In this document: in pieces, positions 19,224 through 28,604 of the stretch
Layout: each line of letters starts with the position of its first letter
Position numbering within the stretch: the first letter of the stretch is position 1
Source: Pseudoalteromonas rubra
Lineage (GTDB): Bacteria > Pseudomonadota > Gammaproteobacteria > Enterobacterales > Alteromonadaceae
Direction of reading: 5' to 3'
Assembly: GCF_001482385.1 (NCBI RefSeq)
Contig: NZ_CP013611.1
Span: 3,665,501 to 3,729,500, forward strand
Length of the DNA: 64,000 nucleotides
The notes under the pieces: generated by a model
Told to the model about the DNA's origin: nothing
Seen by the model: the letters and a program-made list of their open reading frames with translations, nothing else
Databases searched by the model: none
Translations under genes and position numbers: made by a program

Positions 19224-19819
19224 GCGAACACAATCAGGATAAACATAAGGCAAGACAGCAAAAAGTGAAAGAGCAGGTCGATGCCAAAATTGAACAGGCA
19301 CAGGAAGAAAAAGGCATCTTGCAGGTGATCACAGGCAATGGCAAAGGCAAGTCTACTTCTGGCTTTGGCACGGTTGCACGGTGTGTGGGCCATGGCATGA
19401 ATGCTGCTGTAGTACAGTTTATTAAAGGCATGTGGGAATGCGGTGAGCGTAATTTGTTGGAACGTGCAGGTGTGCCGTTTGCTGTCATGAAAACGGGCTT
19501 CACCTGGGAGACACAAAACCGCGACTCGGATACCCTGGCGGCGCAGGCCACCTGGCAACAGGCAAAGCAGTGGTTGCAGGATGACAGTATCGATCTGGTC
19601 CTGCTGGATGAACTCACTTATATGGTCAGCTACGACTATCTTGATCTGGATGAAGTGATTGAGGCGCTAGAAAATCGCCCTGCGATGCAGTCGGTAATCA
19701 TTACGGGTCGTGGGGCACATCGTCGCCTGACAGAGTTGGCCGATACGGTCAGTGAAGTGCGCAACGTAAAGCATGCTTTCGAAGCGGGGATCAAAGCGCA
19801 AAAAGGGTTCGATTTCTGA
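19220..19819 (+). CDS. btuR: Corrinoid adenosyltransferase (BtuR/CobO type)
   Basis: A 199-residue ATP:cob(I)alamin adenosyltransferase. P-loop [13 protein letters not shown] lies near residue 38, then [13 protein letters not shown], and [15 protein letters not shown] near 125. These are all BtuR/CobO/CobA signatures. It makes adenosylated corrinoids, the substrates for cobU, cobS and cobQ beside it. It starts inside the cobQ stop (ATGA). The N-terminal 30 residues are Lys/Gln-rich, as in many homologues. Confidence 0.94.
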   Translation: MSEHNQDKHKARQQKVKEQVDAKIEQAQEEKGILQVITGNGKGKSTSGFGTVARCVGHGMNAAVVQFIKGMWECGERNLLERAGVPFAVMKTGFTWETQNRDSDTLAAQATWQQAKQWLQDDSIDLVLLDELTYMVSYDYLDLDEVIEALENRPAMQSVIITGRGAHRRLTELADTVSEVRNVKHAFEAGIKAQKGFDF

Positions 19820-20697
19820 TGAAAGCAGTCCTGAATATCTGGCTGGGTATGCTGGTTTGTCTGATTACAAGTCAGGTCTGTGCAGCCCAGGCCTCTGAAC
19901 AGCCGGCTAAACGGATCGTGGCCCTGGCGCCGCATATTGTTGAGAACTTATATGCTATAGGGGCAGGCGAGCGGATTGTCGGAACAGTTGAGTATGCGGA
20001 CTTCCCGGCTGAGGCCAACCAAATCCCCCGTATTGGTGGCTTTCATGGCATTGCGCTGGAAAAGTTACTGGCTCTATCCCCCGATCTGGTGATTGCCTGG
20101 CAGGGCGGCAATCAACAGACCGAGCTGGATAAGCTTGAGCAGCTCGGTGTGAACGTGGTGTATAGCGAAACCAAAGCTTTGCAACAGATCCCGCATTCTC
20201 TGCGTTGGCTGGGCCAGTTAACCGGGCTGGAAGAGAACGCTGAACAAGTAGCCCGGCAGTTTGAACAAGGTATGGCTGAACTGCACGATGAGTATCGTTC
20301 TGCAACGCCTTTGTCCGTATTTTATCAGTTATGGCCAGCTCCGATGATGACGGTCAATGGCACCACCTGGATCCATCAGACGCTCGAGGTGTGTGGGGCC
20401 AGCAATGTGTTTGCTGATGCAGCGACATCCTATCCGCAGATCAGTATTGAAAATGTGCTCCTGAAACACCCGCAGGTGATAGTGATCCCGCAGGAAAAAT
20501 CTAAACAAGTCCAGCCCACCATAGACTGGCATAAGTGGCCAGAAATTCCGGCGGCCAAACACGAGCAATATATTGAGGTGAATGCGGATCTGCTACATCG
20601 TTATACGACCCGTGTGCTGGAAGGGTTAACTCAGTTATGTGGTAAACTGGATGCTTCGCGGACTTACTATCAGCAACTTAAACTAGCTGGGAAATAA
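19819..20697 (+). CDS. btuF: Periplasmic cobalamin-binding protein
   Basis: A 292-residue class III periplasmic binding protein. The signal peptide is residues 1-24, ending QVCAAQA. The mature part begins [25 protein letters not shown], as in BtuF, with [13 protein letters not shown] mid-domain. It delivers vitamin B12 to BtuCD. The gene overlaps the btuR stop by one base (TGATG). It is the last cobalamin gene; ung follows after 2 bases and may be read from the same transcript. Confidence 0.9.
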   Translation: MKAVLNIWLGMLVCLITSQVCAAQASEQPAKRIVALAPHIVENLYAIGAGERIVGTVEYADFPAEANQIPRIGGFHGIALEKLLALSPDLVIAWQGGNQQTELDKLEQLGVNVVYSETKALQQIPHSLRWLGQLTGLEENAEQVARQFEQGMAELHDEYRSATPLSVFYQLWPAPMMTVNGTTWIHQTLEVCGASNVFADAATSYPQISIENVLLKHPQVIVIPQEKSKQVQPTIDWHKWPEIPAAKHEQYIEVNADLLHRYTTRVLEGLTQLCGKLDASRTYYQQLKLAGK

Positions 20698-20699
20698 AT

Positions 20700-21359
20700 A
20701 TGACAACCTGGAATGACGTGCTCGGGCACGAAAAACAACAAACGTATTTTCAGGACACCCTGGACTATGTCGCCGAGCGTCGGGCGCAGGACGTCACCGT
20801 CTATCCTCCTGAGGAGTTGGTGTTTGAGGCGTTCAAAGCCACACCGTTCGATCAGGTCAAGGTTGTGATCCTGGGGCAGGATCCCTACCACGGGCCAAAC
20901 CAGGCACATGGGTTGTGTTTCTCTGTACTGCCAGGTGTTAAGGTGCCCCCGTCATTGGCCAACATGTATAAAGAATTGGCACAGAACATCGCGGGTTTCC
21001 AGATCCCCAATCATGGCTATCTGCTACCCTGGGCTGAGCAAGGCGTATTGCTGCTCAATACCGTGTTAACGGTCGAGCAGGGACAGGCGCACTCCCACAA
21101 ACACCTCGGTTGGGAGCGCTTTACCGATGCCGTGATCGAACAGCTCAATCAGCGCACAGAGGGCGTGATCTTCCTACTCTGGGGTGCACATGCACAAAAA
21201 AAGGGCAAAGCGATCGACACACAACGTCATCACGTATTGCACGCACCACACCCTTCTCCGCTTTCAGCACACCGCGGCTTTTTCGGTTGTCAGCACTTTT
21301 CGCAAACCAACATGCTATTGCAAAGCATGGACAAAACGCCTATCAACTGGCAAGTCTGA
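20700..21359 (+). CDS. ung: Uracil-DNA glycosylase
   Basis: A 219-residue family 1 UDG that excises uracil from DNA. The catalytic loop is [18 protein letters not shown] with Asp61 the water-activating residue. The C-terminal minor-groove loop [13 protein letters not shown] supplies the catalytic His and the Leu wedge. It sits directly after btuF with a 2-base gap and before a strong terminator. It is apparently a passenger on the riboswitch-controlled operon unless it has its own promoter. Confidence 0.96.
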   Translation: MTTWNDVLGHEKQQTYFQDTLDYVAERRAQDVTVYPPEELVFEAFKATPFDQVKVVILGQDPYHGPNQAHGLCFSVLPGVKVPPSLANMYKELAQNIAGFQIPNHGYLLPWAEQGVLLLNTVLTVEQGQAHSHKHLGWERFTDAVIEQLNQRTEGVIFLLWGAHAQKKGKAIDTQRHHVLHAPHPSPLSAHRGFFGCQHFSQTNMLLQSMDKTPINWQV

Positions 21360-21376
21360 GTTTAGATTTAAAAAAC

Positions 21377-21402
21377 AAAAAAGGCGCTCAATGCGCCTTT
21401 TT
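21377..21402. terminator. Bidirectional terminator between ung and DUF3545 gene
   Basis: AAAAAGGCGC and GCGCCTTTTT form a hairpin with A- and T-tracts on both sides. It can end both the ung transcript and the converging minus-strand gene. Confidence 0.85.
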
Positions 21403-21404
21403 AG

Positions 21405-21596
21405 TTAGATAAAGTCAAGCTCGTCCAGATCGATGCTGTCTGCGAATATGTCCAGTTCTTCCAATTCCTTACGCAGGCGTTGTTTGTCCTTCAGCGCTTC
21501 AATTTCGCGCCACTTTCTTTTTTTGCCTTTAGATGAGGTTCTTTTCTTTGGTGCAGGACTTTCTAGTGTTGAAATAAAATCGTCTAGGCTATCCAT
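21405..21596 (-). CDS. Small DUF3545-like protein
   Basis: A 63-residue charged protein: acidic ends (MDSLDDF at the start, DSIDLDELDF at the end) around a basic centre with KGKKRKWREIEALKDKQRL. This pattern resembles the short DUF3545 family of marine gammaproteobacteria, which has no known function. AGGAG precedes the ATG, and a terminator follows. The basic helix suggests RNA or DNA contact, but that is only a guess. Family assignment is from memory. Confidence 0.7.
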   Translation of the reverse strand: MDSLDDFISTLESPAPKKRTSSKGKKRKWREIEALKDKQRLRKELEELDIFADSIDLDELDFI

Positions 21597-21847
21597 GAAT
21601 TTCTCCTATTGATGTACTAACCTCAAAGATTTGTGTTTACGCATTACTCAATTTGAATGAAAAACACACTTCAAGTAATGCTGGTATACCACAGACAGGA
21701 GAAAAGTAAAATAAAAATGTGTCCGTTAGGTTAAAAGCAGGTGACAGTTTGATGAAGCTCAAATTTGCTTCAAGTTTCGCCGAAGCCAGAGGAACTGAGC
21801 GCTGCGAGCGGGGAGGTGGATGCATTGAGTCATCAATTTCAGGGCAT

Positions 21848-21876
21848 AAAAAAACGCCACTTCAAGTGGCGTTTTT
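21848..21876. terminator. Terminator downstream of talB
   Basis: AAAACGCCAC and GTGGCGTTTT around a 5-base loop, flanked by A- and T-runs, so it is active in either direction. It is the likely end of the minus-strand talB transcript. The 21597-21847 stretch holds only the DUF3545 leader and no other gene that I can support. Confidence 0.8.
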
Positions 21877-21918
21877 CAATCGATATGCTTAGTGCTTAGT
21901 GCTTATTGCAGTGTCTGA

Positions 21919-22869
21919 TTATAGCGCCTTAAAGCGTGTTTCCAGCGTTTCCTGGGCAGCTGCAAATGCACGAATACCTTCAGCCAGCTTTTCGGTGGCC
22001 ATGGCATCCTGGTTGTGTAACCAGCGGAATTCGCTTTCGCTCAGCGGAGCAGGTTTAGCCACAACTTCATAGTTATTGTCCAACAGGTACGCTTCAGTGG
22101 CTGGCAATTCACCCAGTTCCTCTAGCAAAGCAGGGCTGATAGTCAGCTTGTCACACCCTGTCAGGGCAACGATTTCGCCGGTGTTACGGAAGCTGGCACC
22201 CATCACAACAGTGTTATAACCGTGACGTTTGTAGAATTCGTAAATGCTGCGTACTGACTGCACACCCGGGTCTTGCAGTGGATCAGTCGGCTTTTCCAGA
22301 CCATTGGCCACGTGCCAGTCGAGGATCCGACCTACAAAGGGTGAGATCAGGAATACATTTGCGTCGGCACATGCGCGTGCCTGAGCCTGGCTGAATAGCA
22401 AAGTCAGGTTACATTTAACGCCTTGCTTTTCCAAAGTTTCTGCGGCTTTAATGCCTTCCCAGGTAGAGGCGATTTTGATTAAAATTTTGTCTTTGCTGAC
22501 ACCCAGCTGCTCATACAGCGCCAGTAATTGCTGTGCTTTAGCAATGGTCGCTTCGGTATCGAACGATAAGCGTGCATCGACTTCGGTTGAGATATAACCC
22601 GGTACAATGTTAGCAATCTCTTTCCCAAGCAGGACGGCAAAGTAGTCACAAGCCAGTTCCAGTTGTTGTGCCGCATCGTCATGCTGGCTCTTAGCGTAGT
22701 TCCAGGCTGCTTTCAGGTAATCCTGATAAGCTGGCATCTCGGCTGCTTTTAAAAGCAGAGACGGGTTAGTGGTGGCATCTTCCGGTTGGTGTTTACGGAT
22801 TGCCTCGATATCTCCGGTGTCGGCGACGATAGATGAATGCTGTTTTAGCCTATCTAATGCTGAAGTCAT
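21919..22869 (-). CDS. talB: Transaldolase
   Basis: A 316-residue transaldolase of the pentose phosphate pathway. It moves a dihydroxyacetone unit between sugar phosphates through a Schiff base. [10 protein letters not shown] (residues 31-40), [11 protein letters not shown] near 94 and the active-site Lys132 in [11 protein letters not shown] are diagnostic. I choose ATG 22869, with GAGGA upstream and [20 protein letters not shown] matching the family start. The in-frame ATG seven codons earlier adds residues with no counterpart. It is near yaaA, as in E. coli. Confidence 0.96.
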   Translation of the reverse strand: MTSALDRLKQHSSIVADTGDIEAIRKHQPEDATTNPSLLLKAAEMPAYQDYLKAAWNYAKSQHDDAAQQLELACDYFAVLLGKEIANIVPGYISTEVDARLSFDTEATIAKAQQLLALYEQLGVSKDKILIKIASTWEGIKAAETLEKQGVKCNLTLLFSQAQARACADANVFLISPFVGRILDWHVANGLEKPTDPLQDPGVQSVRSIYEFYKRHGYNTVVMGASFRNTGEIVALTGCDKLTISPALLEELGELPATEAYLLDNNYEVVAKPAPLSESEFRWLHNQDAMATEKLAEGIRAFAAAQETLETRFKAL

Positions 22870-22954
22870 GCTGTCCTCATTCCAATTCATTGCAGCGTGT
22901 CAAAAAGTCTACTGTCCCTATGTTGCATTACCGTGACCTGTGTGAATAGGTCAT

Positions 22955-23150
22955 ATGTCCTTATCTGCGAGGTCGTGCCACGAGAAAGTCCGAATGCGTG
23001 ATGCGGGGGCGCACTTCGTCAGTCGGGGGGTCTGCGTGACGAACTGCAAACAGGCTGGTCTGCCAGCAACTGGGCAAGCAGTGTCGAGCCCCCGAAAAAT
23101 ATTGCGCTTGCGCTCACCGGGGGATAGTGTTGAAATTGACATTTATCAAT
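22955..23150. other. G+C-rich structured stretch upstream of yaaA
   Basis: A conspicuously G+C-rich segment between talB and yaaA containing several short inverted repeats: TTCGTCA with TGACGAA near 23015-23045, and CCCCCG with CGGGGG near 23090-23125. Weak open frames exist on both strands but lack ribosome sites. It could be a structured 5' leader or small RNA of yaaA, or simply unexplained sequence. Confidence 0.3.
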
Positions 23151-23171
23151 AGTTAAGTCAATAGGCAGGCC

Positions 23172-23951
23172 ATGATCACTCTCGTTTCCCCGGCAAAAAA
23201 TCTCGATTATGATACTCCGGCGCACACCGCGCGTTTTACCCAGCCCGAGTTGCTCACGCACAGTGAAGAATTGATCCGCGTGTGCCGTGACTTGTCGCCG
23301 CAACAGATTGGCACCTTAATGAAGATCAGTGATAAACTGGCGGGCCTTAATGCCGCGCGCTTCGCTGAATGGTCACAACCTTTCACCTCAGATAATGCCA
23401 AACAGGCTGTGCTGGCCTTTAATGGTGATGTGTACACAGGTCTGGATGCATCGAGTATGGACGACGCCACATTGGACTACGCGCAGCAACATTTACGTAT
23501 TTTGTCTGGCCTTTATGGGGTACTGAAGCCACTGGACCTGATGCAGGCGTATCGTCTGGAAATGGGCACTAAGCTGGATAATCCGCGCGGTAAAAACCTC
23601 TATGAATTCTGGGGCAGTATCATTGCCGACAAGCTCAACGAAGCGCTGGAAGCGGCTGATAGTCAGGTACTGATTAATCTGGCATCCAATGAGTATTTCA
23701 AAGCAGTAGATAAAAAGGCACTCAAAGCTGAGATTATTTCGCCTGTGTTCAAAGATTGCAAAAATGGTCAGTTCAAGGTCATTAGTTTCTACGCCAAAAA
23801 AGCCCGTGGCATGATGGCACGGTATATTCTGGACAATCAGGTAGAATCACCCGAGGCACTGAAGGCGTTTGATGTCGCTGGTTATTATTACAGCGAAGAA
23901 GCGACGCAAAAAGCCAGTGAGCCGGTATTTCTGCGCGCAGAGCAAAACTAA
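23172..23951 (+). CDS. yaaA: Peroxide stress protein YaaA
   Basis: A 259-residue YaaA/UPF0246 protein. It starts [16 protein letters not shown] and has [32 protein letters not shown] and [12 protein letters not shown], all family blocks. In E. coli YaaA lowers free intracellular iron during peroxide stress and limits oxidative DNA damage. Length is typical. It sits next to talB in divergent orientation. Confidence 0.93.
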   Translation: MITLVSPAKNLDYDTPAHTARFTQPELLTHSEELIRVCRDLSPQQIGTLMKISDKLAGLNAARFAEWSQPFTSDNAKQAVLAFNGDVYTGLDASSMDDATLDYAQQHLRILSGLYGVLKPLDLMQAYRLEMGTKLDNPRGKNLYEFWGSIIADKLNEALEAADSQVLINLASNEYFKAVDKKALKAEIISPVFKDCKNGQFKVISFYAKKARGMMARYILDNQVESPEALKAFDVAGYYYSEEATQKASEPVFLRAEQN

Positions 23952-23967
23952 TTCGGAGCCTGTTGCG

Positions 23968-24237
23968 ATGAGCAGGATAAGGATAATCAGAGGCTTAGGT
24001 ATGCTTGTCGCAGTAGGGATGTTGGCAGGTTGCCTGGGCCAGATCAATACGCGTGTTGGTAGTGTCCAGGTTGAGTGTGAGCACAATGAACGCGTCTGCT
24101 TACAACATTGCCAGGAAGATTATATCAGTGCGGATCCATTGCAAACACAGTGTATTCAACGCTGTTATGATCAGGCGAATCAATGTCGTTTAAGTAAGCC
24201 TGCTGAACCCAGAACAAACACGCCTGAGTGGGAGTGA
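23968..24237 (+). CDS. Small Cys-rich lipoprotein, unknown
   Basis: An 89-residue predicted lipoprotein. A basic N-terminus (MSRIRIIRG) and hydrophobic stretch end in lipobox LAGC. The mature part has a C-x8-C-x3-C pattern followed by CIQRCYDQANQC, so disulfides are likely. I start at ATG 23968, 17 bases after the yaaA stop; longer frames read through yaaA. I do not recognise a family. It is probably co-transcribed with yaaA. Confidence 0.65.
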   Translation: MSRIRIIRGLGMLVAVGMLAGCLGQINTRVGSVQVECEHNERVCLQHCQEDYISADPLQTQCIQRCYDQANQCRLSKPAEPRTNTPEWE

Positions 24238-24292
24238 GCCCATCTGCTTTGGCGTCTAAACACCCTGTCTCTCATCTTTGGAGTATGTCTCA

Positions 24293-25468
24293 TTGAATAA
24301 AAATGTATTGCTGCTGGCCTGTTGTCAGGGTCTGATTACCACAGGCAACATCTTGCTTGTGACCATTTCTGCGCTGGTGGGTCAGTTGTTGAGCCCGTCG
24401 GCGGCGCTGACCACTTTGCCGGTGGCAATGCAGATGGCTGGGCTATTAATGGCGACCATTCCGGCGTCGCTGATCATGGCGAAAACTGGTCGCAGATTGG
24501 GCTTCTCATTAGGTAATCTGATTGGTATCAGTGGTACTTTGCTGGGGGTCTGGGCGCTCAGAGAAAGCGACTTTGCACTTTTTTGTGTGGCGACCACTTT
24601 GATAGGGATTGGGATCGGCTTTGCCACCTTGTATCGATTTGCGGCCATAGAAGCCAGTGATAAGCCCGCCACGGCCATTTCGATCATCATGGCCAGTGGA
24701 GTTGTTGCAGCAGTTTTGGGGCCGAACCTGGCCGTTTGGGTGAACGAGGTGTACCCGGCATTGAATTATGCCAATTCCTTTGTAGCACTCAGTGGGTTGT
24801 ATATTCTGGCTTTGTTATTGTTGCAGGGCGTACGCTTCACGGAGGTCGACACTCACACCTCCCAGGCGCCGGCCCGGACATTGAAAGAAATCATGGCACA
24901 GAAGCAGTTTCAGCTGGCGGTGCTGGTGGCCATGATCAGTTATTCCGTCATGAACTTTTTGATGACCGCAACGCCATTGGCCATGCATCGCCATGGATTT
25001 GACCTGGCAGACTCCGCGCTGGTCATTGAATGGCATGTACTGGGGATGTTTTTGCCGTCTTTTTTTACCGGCAAGCTCATTGAGCGCTTCGGGGCGCGTG
25101 TCATGATCCTTGCCGGCTGTGTGCTGTATCTGATCTGTGCCGGGATTAATCTGCTGGGGTTGACGCATTGGCACTTTTTGCTGGCTTTATTCGCCCTAGG
25201 CGTGGGCTGGAATTTTATGTTTATCAGCGCCACACAACTGGTGAGTCAGACTTATGCGCCGCAGGAACGCGCCAAAACACAAGCCTGCAACGAGTTTCTG
25301 GTCTTCAGCATGGTAGTGGCATCATCACTCAGCGCCGGGTTTTTGGAAGCCACCGCAGGCTGGCAGGCGTTAAATGTGTGGAGTATGCCAGTGGTGTTGG
25401 TCGCTTTGATTGCGACCGTTTTGTTATCCAGAGGAGCCAGGCCATTGACACGTTCACCGGCAGGTTGA
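24293..25468 (+). CDS. MFS transporter, unknown substrate
   Basis: A 391-residue, twelve-helix major facilitator superfamily protein. The loop MAKTGRRLGFSLG between helices 2 and 3 is the MFS A-like motif. IGIGFATLYRFAAIEA and GVGWNFMFISATQLVS follow in the two halves. The start appears to be TTG 24293 (MNKNVLLLACCQG), since GGAG lies 9 bases upstream and no in-frame ATG gives a full first helix. The last 30 codons lie in the first copy of a 97-base tandem duplication. Substrate cannot be inferred. Confidence 0.8.
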   Translation: MNKNVLLLACCQGLITTGNILLVTISALVGQLLSPSAALTTLPVAMQMAGLLMATIPASLIMAKTGRRLGFSLGNLIGISGTLLGVWALRESDFALFCVATTLIGIGIGFATLYRFAAIEASDKPATAISIIMASGVVAAVLGPNLAVWVNEVYPALNYANSFVALSGLYILALLLLQGVRFTEVDTHTSQAPARTLKEIMAQKQFQLAVLVAMISYSVMNFLMTATPLAMHRHGFDLADSALVIEWHVLGMFLPSFFTGKLIERFGARVMILAGCVLYLICAGINLLGLTHWHFLLALFALGVGWNFMFISATQLVSQTYAPQERAKTQACNEFLVFSMVVASSLSAGFLEATAGWQALNVWSMPVVLVALIATVLLSRGARPLTRSPAG

Positions 25469-25568
25469 GGGTGTGTGGCGCATGCTGGTGGTGTTGGTCG
25501 CCCTGGTTATGAGCAAATTTGATATCCAGAGGGGCGTCGCCGCTTACACGTTCACTGGCAGACTGAGA
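25375..25568. repeat. Diverged 97-bp tandem duplication at two converging gene ends
   Basis: Copy 1 is about 25375-25471 and copy 2 about 25472-25568. Both begin TGTGTGG and contain GTGGTGTTGGTCG at a fixed offset of 97 bases, then ATCCAGAGG and ACACGTTCA-C-GGCAG. Copy 1 encodes the MFS C-terminus. Copy 2 lies between the genes and encodes, on the minus strand, the last residues of the neighbouring protein. Confidence 0.8.
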
Positions 25569-26338
25569 TAAGCAAGCACCACTTCATCGCGAAAGCCGAT
25601 GTCCTGATGCTTACCCTCGTTGCGATAATGTCGGCACATGGCTGTTGCATCCCGTGTCTGTGCTTTCAATAACGGGCTGGGCATATCAACGCGAAGTGCT
25701 GCACGGTGCCATTTCTCCGTTAATTCGCAAGGAGGAGAGGACAAAGAGGGCAGCACTTGCTCTACCAGCTCAAAGGCACTGTCTAGGGCAACAAGTATCA
25801 TGTCGTCGTTGGCGGCGGCAAACCAGCTAACTCCCGCTTTGTTCACACATACTAAAGGGATAAAAGGGGCCAGCGCCGGAAAAATATCATTGCGATAGAT
25901 ATCGACCTCCCAGTAGCTGCGGGCAATTTTGATAAACTGCTCAAAACTGGTGATGGCACCGAACCCAGACTCTGCGAGTAAGCGGATCTCCGCCCGGGGC
26001 TTATTGGGGTTAACGGTGTCATTGGCTGCATCTATATACCAGGGCCCAACCAATAGCGCATTCTGAAAGTATTCATCGCGCAGAGATCCCCATACCGGTT
26101 CGAGCGTCAGGCCGGTGTCCAGCAGTGCTTTAAGCGGTTGCAGTGCCACGTCGACCTGCGGTTTGGCCAGCGCCGCTTTGAGTGCATGATGAATGGCATT
26201 ACGGACTTCTTTACACCGTCCCAGTGGGTAGGGTTTGCCTGCAAAGGTGGGGTATTTCTGTGCTAACATGGGATCGATATTAAGGCGTAAATGGGCCAGA
26301 TAGATTTCCAGGGCGGTAACTTGGTCGGGTGTGAGCAT
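25544..26338 (-). CDS. Conserved-looking cytoplasmic protein, unknown
   Basis: A 264-residue soluble protein that I do not recognise. No signal peptide or membrane helix is visible. Features include an N-terminal helical part with YPLGRCKEVRNAIHHAL, a central VWGSLRDEYFQNALLVGPWYID, and FIPLVCVNKAGVSWFAAAND. The gene runs towards the MFS gene. Its final codons (LSLPVNV) lie in the second copy of the 97-base tandem repeat, so its present stop may be a product of that duplication. Start ATG 26338 has only a weak ribosome site. Confidence 0.6.
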   Translation of the reverse strand: MLTPDQVTALEIYLAHLRLNIDPMLAQKYPTFAGKPYPLGRCKEVRNAIHHALKAALAKPQVDVALQPLKALLDTGLTLEPVWGSLRDEYFQNALLVGPWYIDAANDTVNPNKPRAEIRLLAESGFGAITSFEQFIKIARSYWEVDIYRNDIFPALAPFIPLVCVNKAGVSWFAAANDDMILVALDSAFELVEQVLPSLSSPPCELTEKWHRAALRVDMPSPLLKAQTRDATAMCRHYRNEGKHQDIGFRDEVVLAYLSLPVNV

Positions 26339-26434
26339 TGAGCTTCCTGCAATAGAGCATGTTTATACGCAAGTGTAACTGCTTGCTCCATGTGAGAAAA
26401 GTGGCCTGAATATAAAGGGTGAGACCAGAGCAAA

Positions 26435-26467
26435 AAGAAAAAGGACGTCTCAGACGTCCTTTTTCTT
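26435..26467 (-). terminator. Intrinsic terminator of srmB
   Basis: A long palindrome, AAGAAAAAGGACGTCT and AGACGTCCTTTTTCTT, lies 6 bases past the srmB stop, with T-rich flanks in either direction. Confidence 0.85.
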
Positions 26468-26472
26468 ATGGG

Positions 26473-27705
26473 TTACTTTTTCTTTTTTGTTTTGGCTTTA
26501 GCTGCTTTCTTTTTCGCTTTGATTTTAACCGGATCTTTTTTCTTTTTTGGTAACTTGGCTTCTTTGTGTTTCGGCTCCAGCCCTTCAACCACACGGCGTT
26601 TCAGCTTCTGTTCCGTGTAGCGCTCAACCTTACCCAGGATCTCGGCATCATGGGCTTCAACCAGTGAAATGGCGGTGCCTTTTTTACCCGCACGACCGGT
26701 ACGGCCAATACGGTGAACATAAATGTCAGCAGTGCGCGGCATATCAAAGTTAATCACATGGCTGATATCCGCAACGTCGATACCACGCGCCGCCACGTCG
26801 GTGGCGACCAAAATGCGGGTGCGACCACTGTGGAAGCTGGCCATGGCGGCCATGCGCTTGTCCTGCGGCATTTCACCACGCAGCCAGGTGGTTTTGATGT
26901 CCTGGGTGTATAACTCGCCAACCAGTTTTTCGAGACGCTCACGGGTCTTTACAAATACGATGGCCTTGGTCACTTCCTCGCTTTGTAGCAGGCTAGCCAG
27001 GATGGCCAGCTTGTGCTGATAGTCATCTGCCAGGTGGATCCACTGGTGGATTTTGCCTTTTTCTTTACGTGAAGACTCTGCCTCAAGTAGTGCCGGATCT
27101 TTTAAAATACGCTCCGCAAACAGCTCGACGCTGTCGCCTTCCAGTGTGGCAGAAAAAAGGAAACACTGGCGACGGTTTTTTGCTTCATTACAGATTTTGA
27201 GCATTTCTTTTTTAAAGCCCAAATCCAGCATGCGGTCGGCTTCATCGAGGATGAGCAGCTCAACATTGTCGGCATGAAAGTTCTCGGTCTCAAGGTATTC
27301 CATCAGACGACCTGGTGTGGCTATCAGAATATCGTTGTTCTTTTCGAAGATTTCTTTGTGGCTGCCATAGTTAATACCACCGGTTACCACGCCGATTTTC
27401 AGGTGCGTGCCTGCCGCCAGTGCTTCGCATTGCTCAAACACCTGATAGGCCAGCTCACGGGTGGGTGTCATGATCAGCACACGGGCAAAACCTGGGTCGC
27501 GACGCGGGAAATCCATCAAATACTGAATTGCCGGGATCAGGAAGGCGGCTGTTTTACCTGTGCCCGTTGGCGCGGAAGCAAGGATGTCTCGGCCTAACAA
27601 AGCCTCTGGAATGGCCAGCTGTTGTATGCTGGTGGCCTGCTCAAAGCCCATTTTTTTTATGGCAGTCAGTAGCGTGCCGTCGAGATCGAATTCAGTAAAT
27701 TGCAT
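26473..27705 (-). CDS. srmB: DEAD-box ATP-dependent RNA helicase SrmB
   Basis: A 410-residue DEAD-box helicase. The Q-motif is in GFEQATSIQQLAIP, motif I APTGTGKT, motif II LDEADRML, motif III SAT and motif VI HRIGRTGRAGKKG. The Lys-rich tail (KKKDPVKIKAKKKAAKAK) is expected for RNA binding. SrmB assists early assembly of the 50S ribosomal subunit. The specific name rests on the divergent trmN6 neighbour, the same arrangement as srmB-yfiC in E. coli, and on the compact core with a short basic tail. Confidence 0.9.
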   Translation of the reverse strand: MQFTEFDLDGTLLTAIKKMGFEQATSIQQLAIPEALLGRDILASAPTGTGKTAAFLIPAIQYLMDFPRRDPGFARVLIMTPTRELAYQVFEQCEALAAGTHLKIGVVTGGINYGSHKEIFEKNNDILIATPGRLMEYLETENFHADNVELLILDEADRMLDLGFKKEMLKICNEAKNRRQCFLFSATLEGDSVELFAERILKDPALLEAESSRKEKGKIHQWIHLADDYQHKLAILASLLQSEEVTKAIVFVKTRERLEKLVGELYTQDIKTTWLRGEMPQDKRMAAMASFHSGRTRILVATDVAARGIDVADISHVINFDMPRTADIYVHRIGRTGRAGKKGTAISLVEAHDAEILGKVERYTEQKLKRRVVEGLEPKHKEAKLPKKKKDPVKIKAKKKAAKAKTKKKK

Positions 27706-27772
27706 AATGCATCACAAATAAAGGACAATAGCGGAATTATACTTGGCAATCCGGGTTTCTCAAAGGAGCAAA

Positions 27773-28471
27773 ATGACTGGCTTTGCATTTAAGCAATTTA
27801 CGGTGGCGCAATCTCGCAGTGCAATGAAGGTCTCGACCGACGGGGTGTTATTTGGCGCCTGGGTTTGCGTGACGGGCGCACAACGCATGCTCGACATTGG
27901 CACAGGCACGGGGTTACTGAGTTTGATGTGCAAGCAGCGCGCCCCAAGGATTGTAATCGATGCGGTTGAAATTGATGCGCAGGCTTGTCTGGATGCTAAA
28001 GACAATATTAGCCGTAGTCCCTGGCAGGATATCTATGTACATCAGACACCCATTCAGACATTCACCGCAGACCAGCATTATGATTTGGTGATCAGCAATC
28101 CGCCGTATTTTAATCACAGCTTAAAAGGGCCTAATGAAGCCCGTAATACCGCTCGGCACACAGATAGTCTTAGTTTTGAACAACTAATAGAGGCATTTCT
28201 GCGCCATACTCAGGAGCATGGTAGGTTGGCGGTGATTCTGCCTGTTCACGAAGCAAATACGTTTATTGTACAGGCTGAGTTACGAGGGTTGCAGCTGGCG
28301 CGACGCTGTGACGTATCGATGACGCCTGATAAGCCTGTAAGCCGAGTTATGTTGGAATGGCATCGCATATATAATATGCCAAGTTATGATCAGCTTTGTT
28401 TACGAAATCAAAAGGGCGAGTACAGTGATGCTTTTGTTGATCTGTGTCGCGACTTTTATCTGAAAATGTAG
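27773..28471 (+). CDS. trmN6: tRNA1(Val) (adenine-37-N6)-methyltransferase
   Basis: A 232-residue class I methyltransferase (YfiC/TrmN6). It has FKQFTVAQSRSAMKVSTDGVLFG at the N-terminus, MLDIGTGTGLLSLM as SAM motif I, and SNPPYF as the adenine N6 methylation motif. It methylates A37 of tRNA1(Val). ATG 27773 follows AAGGAG at a good distance, so earlier in-frame TTG starts are unlikely. It is divergent from srmB as in E. coli. Confidence 0.9.
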   Translation: MTGFAFKQFTVAQSRSAMKVSTDGVLFGAWVCVTGAQRMLDIGTGTGLLSLMCKQRAPRIVIDAVEIDAQACLDAKDNISRSPWQDIYVHQTPIQTFTADQHYDLVISNPPYFNHSLKGPNEARNTARHTDSLSFEQLIEAFLRHTQEHGRLAVILPVHEANTFIVQAELRGLQLARRCDVSMTPDKPVSRVMLEWHRIYNMPSYDQLCLRNQKGEYSDAFVDLCRDFYLKM

Positions 28472-28604
28472 GGCGATTGCCAACATAGCGTATGTAAATG
28501 AAGTAATTTAATGTAATATTTTCGGTGTTTTAAAAAAGTTATACTAGCAAATAACGAAATAATACAAAGCTGAGTTCATCAAAGCTCGGTGCAAAGAGCT
28601 GATA

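Noticed and set aside
22951..23152. Overlapping ~63-65 codon frames on both strands before yaaA
   Set aside because: Open frames on both strands are expected in G+C-rich sequence; neither has a ribosome site or recognisable protein features.
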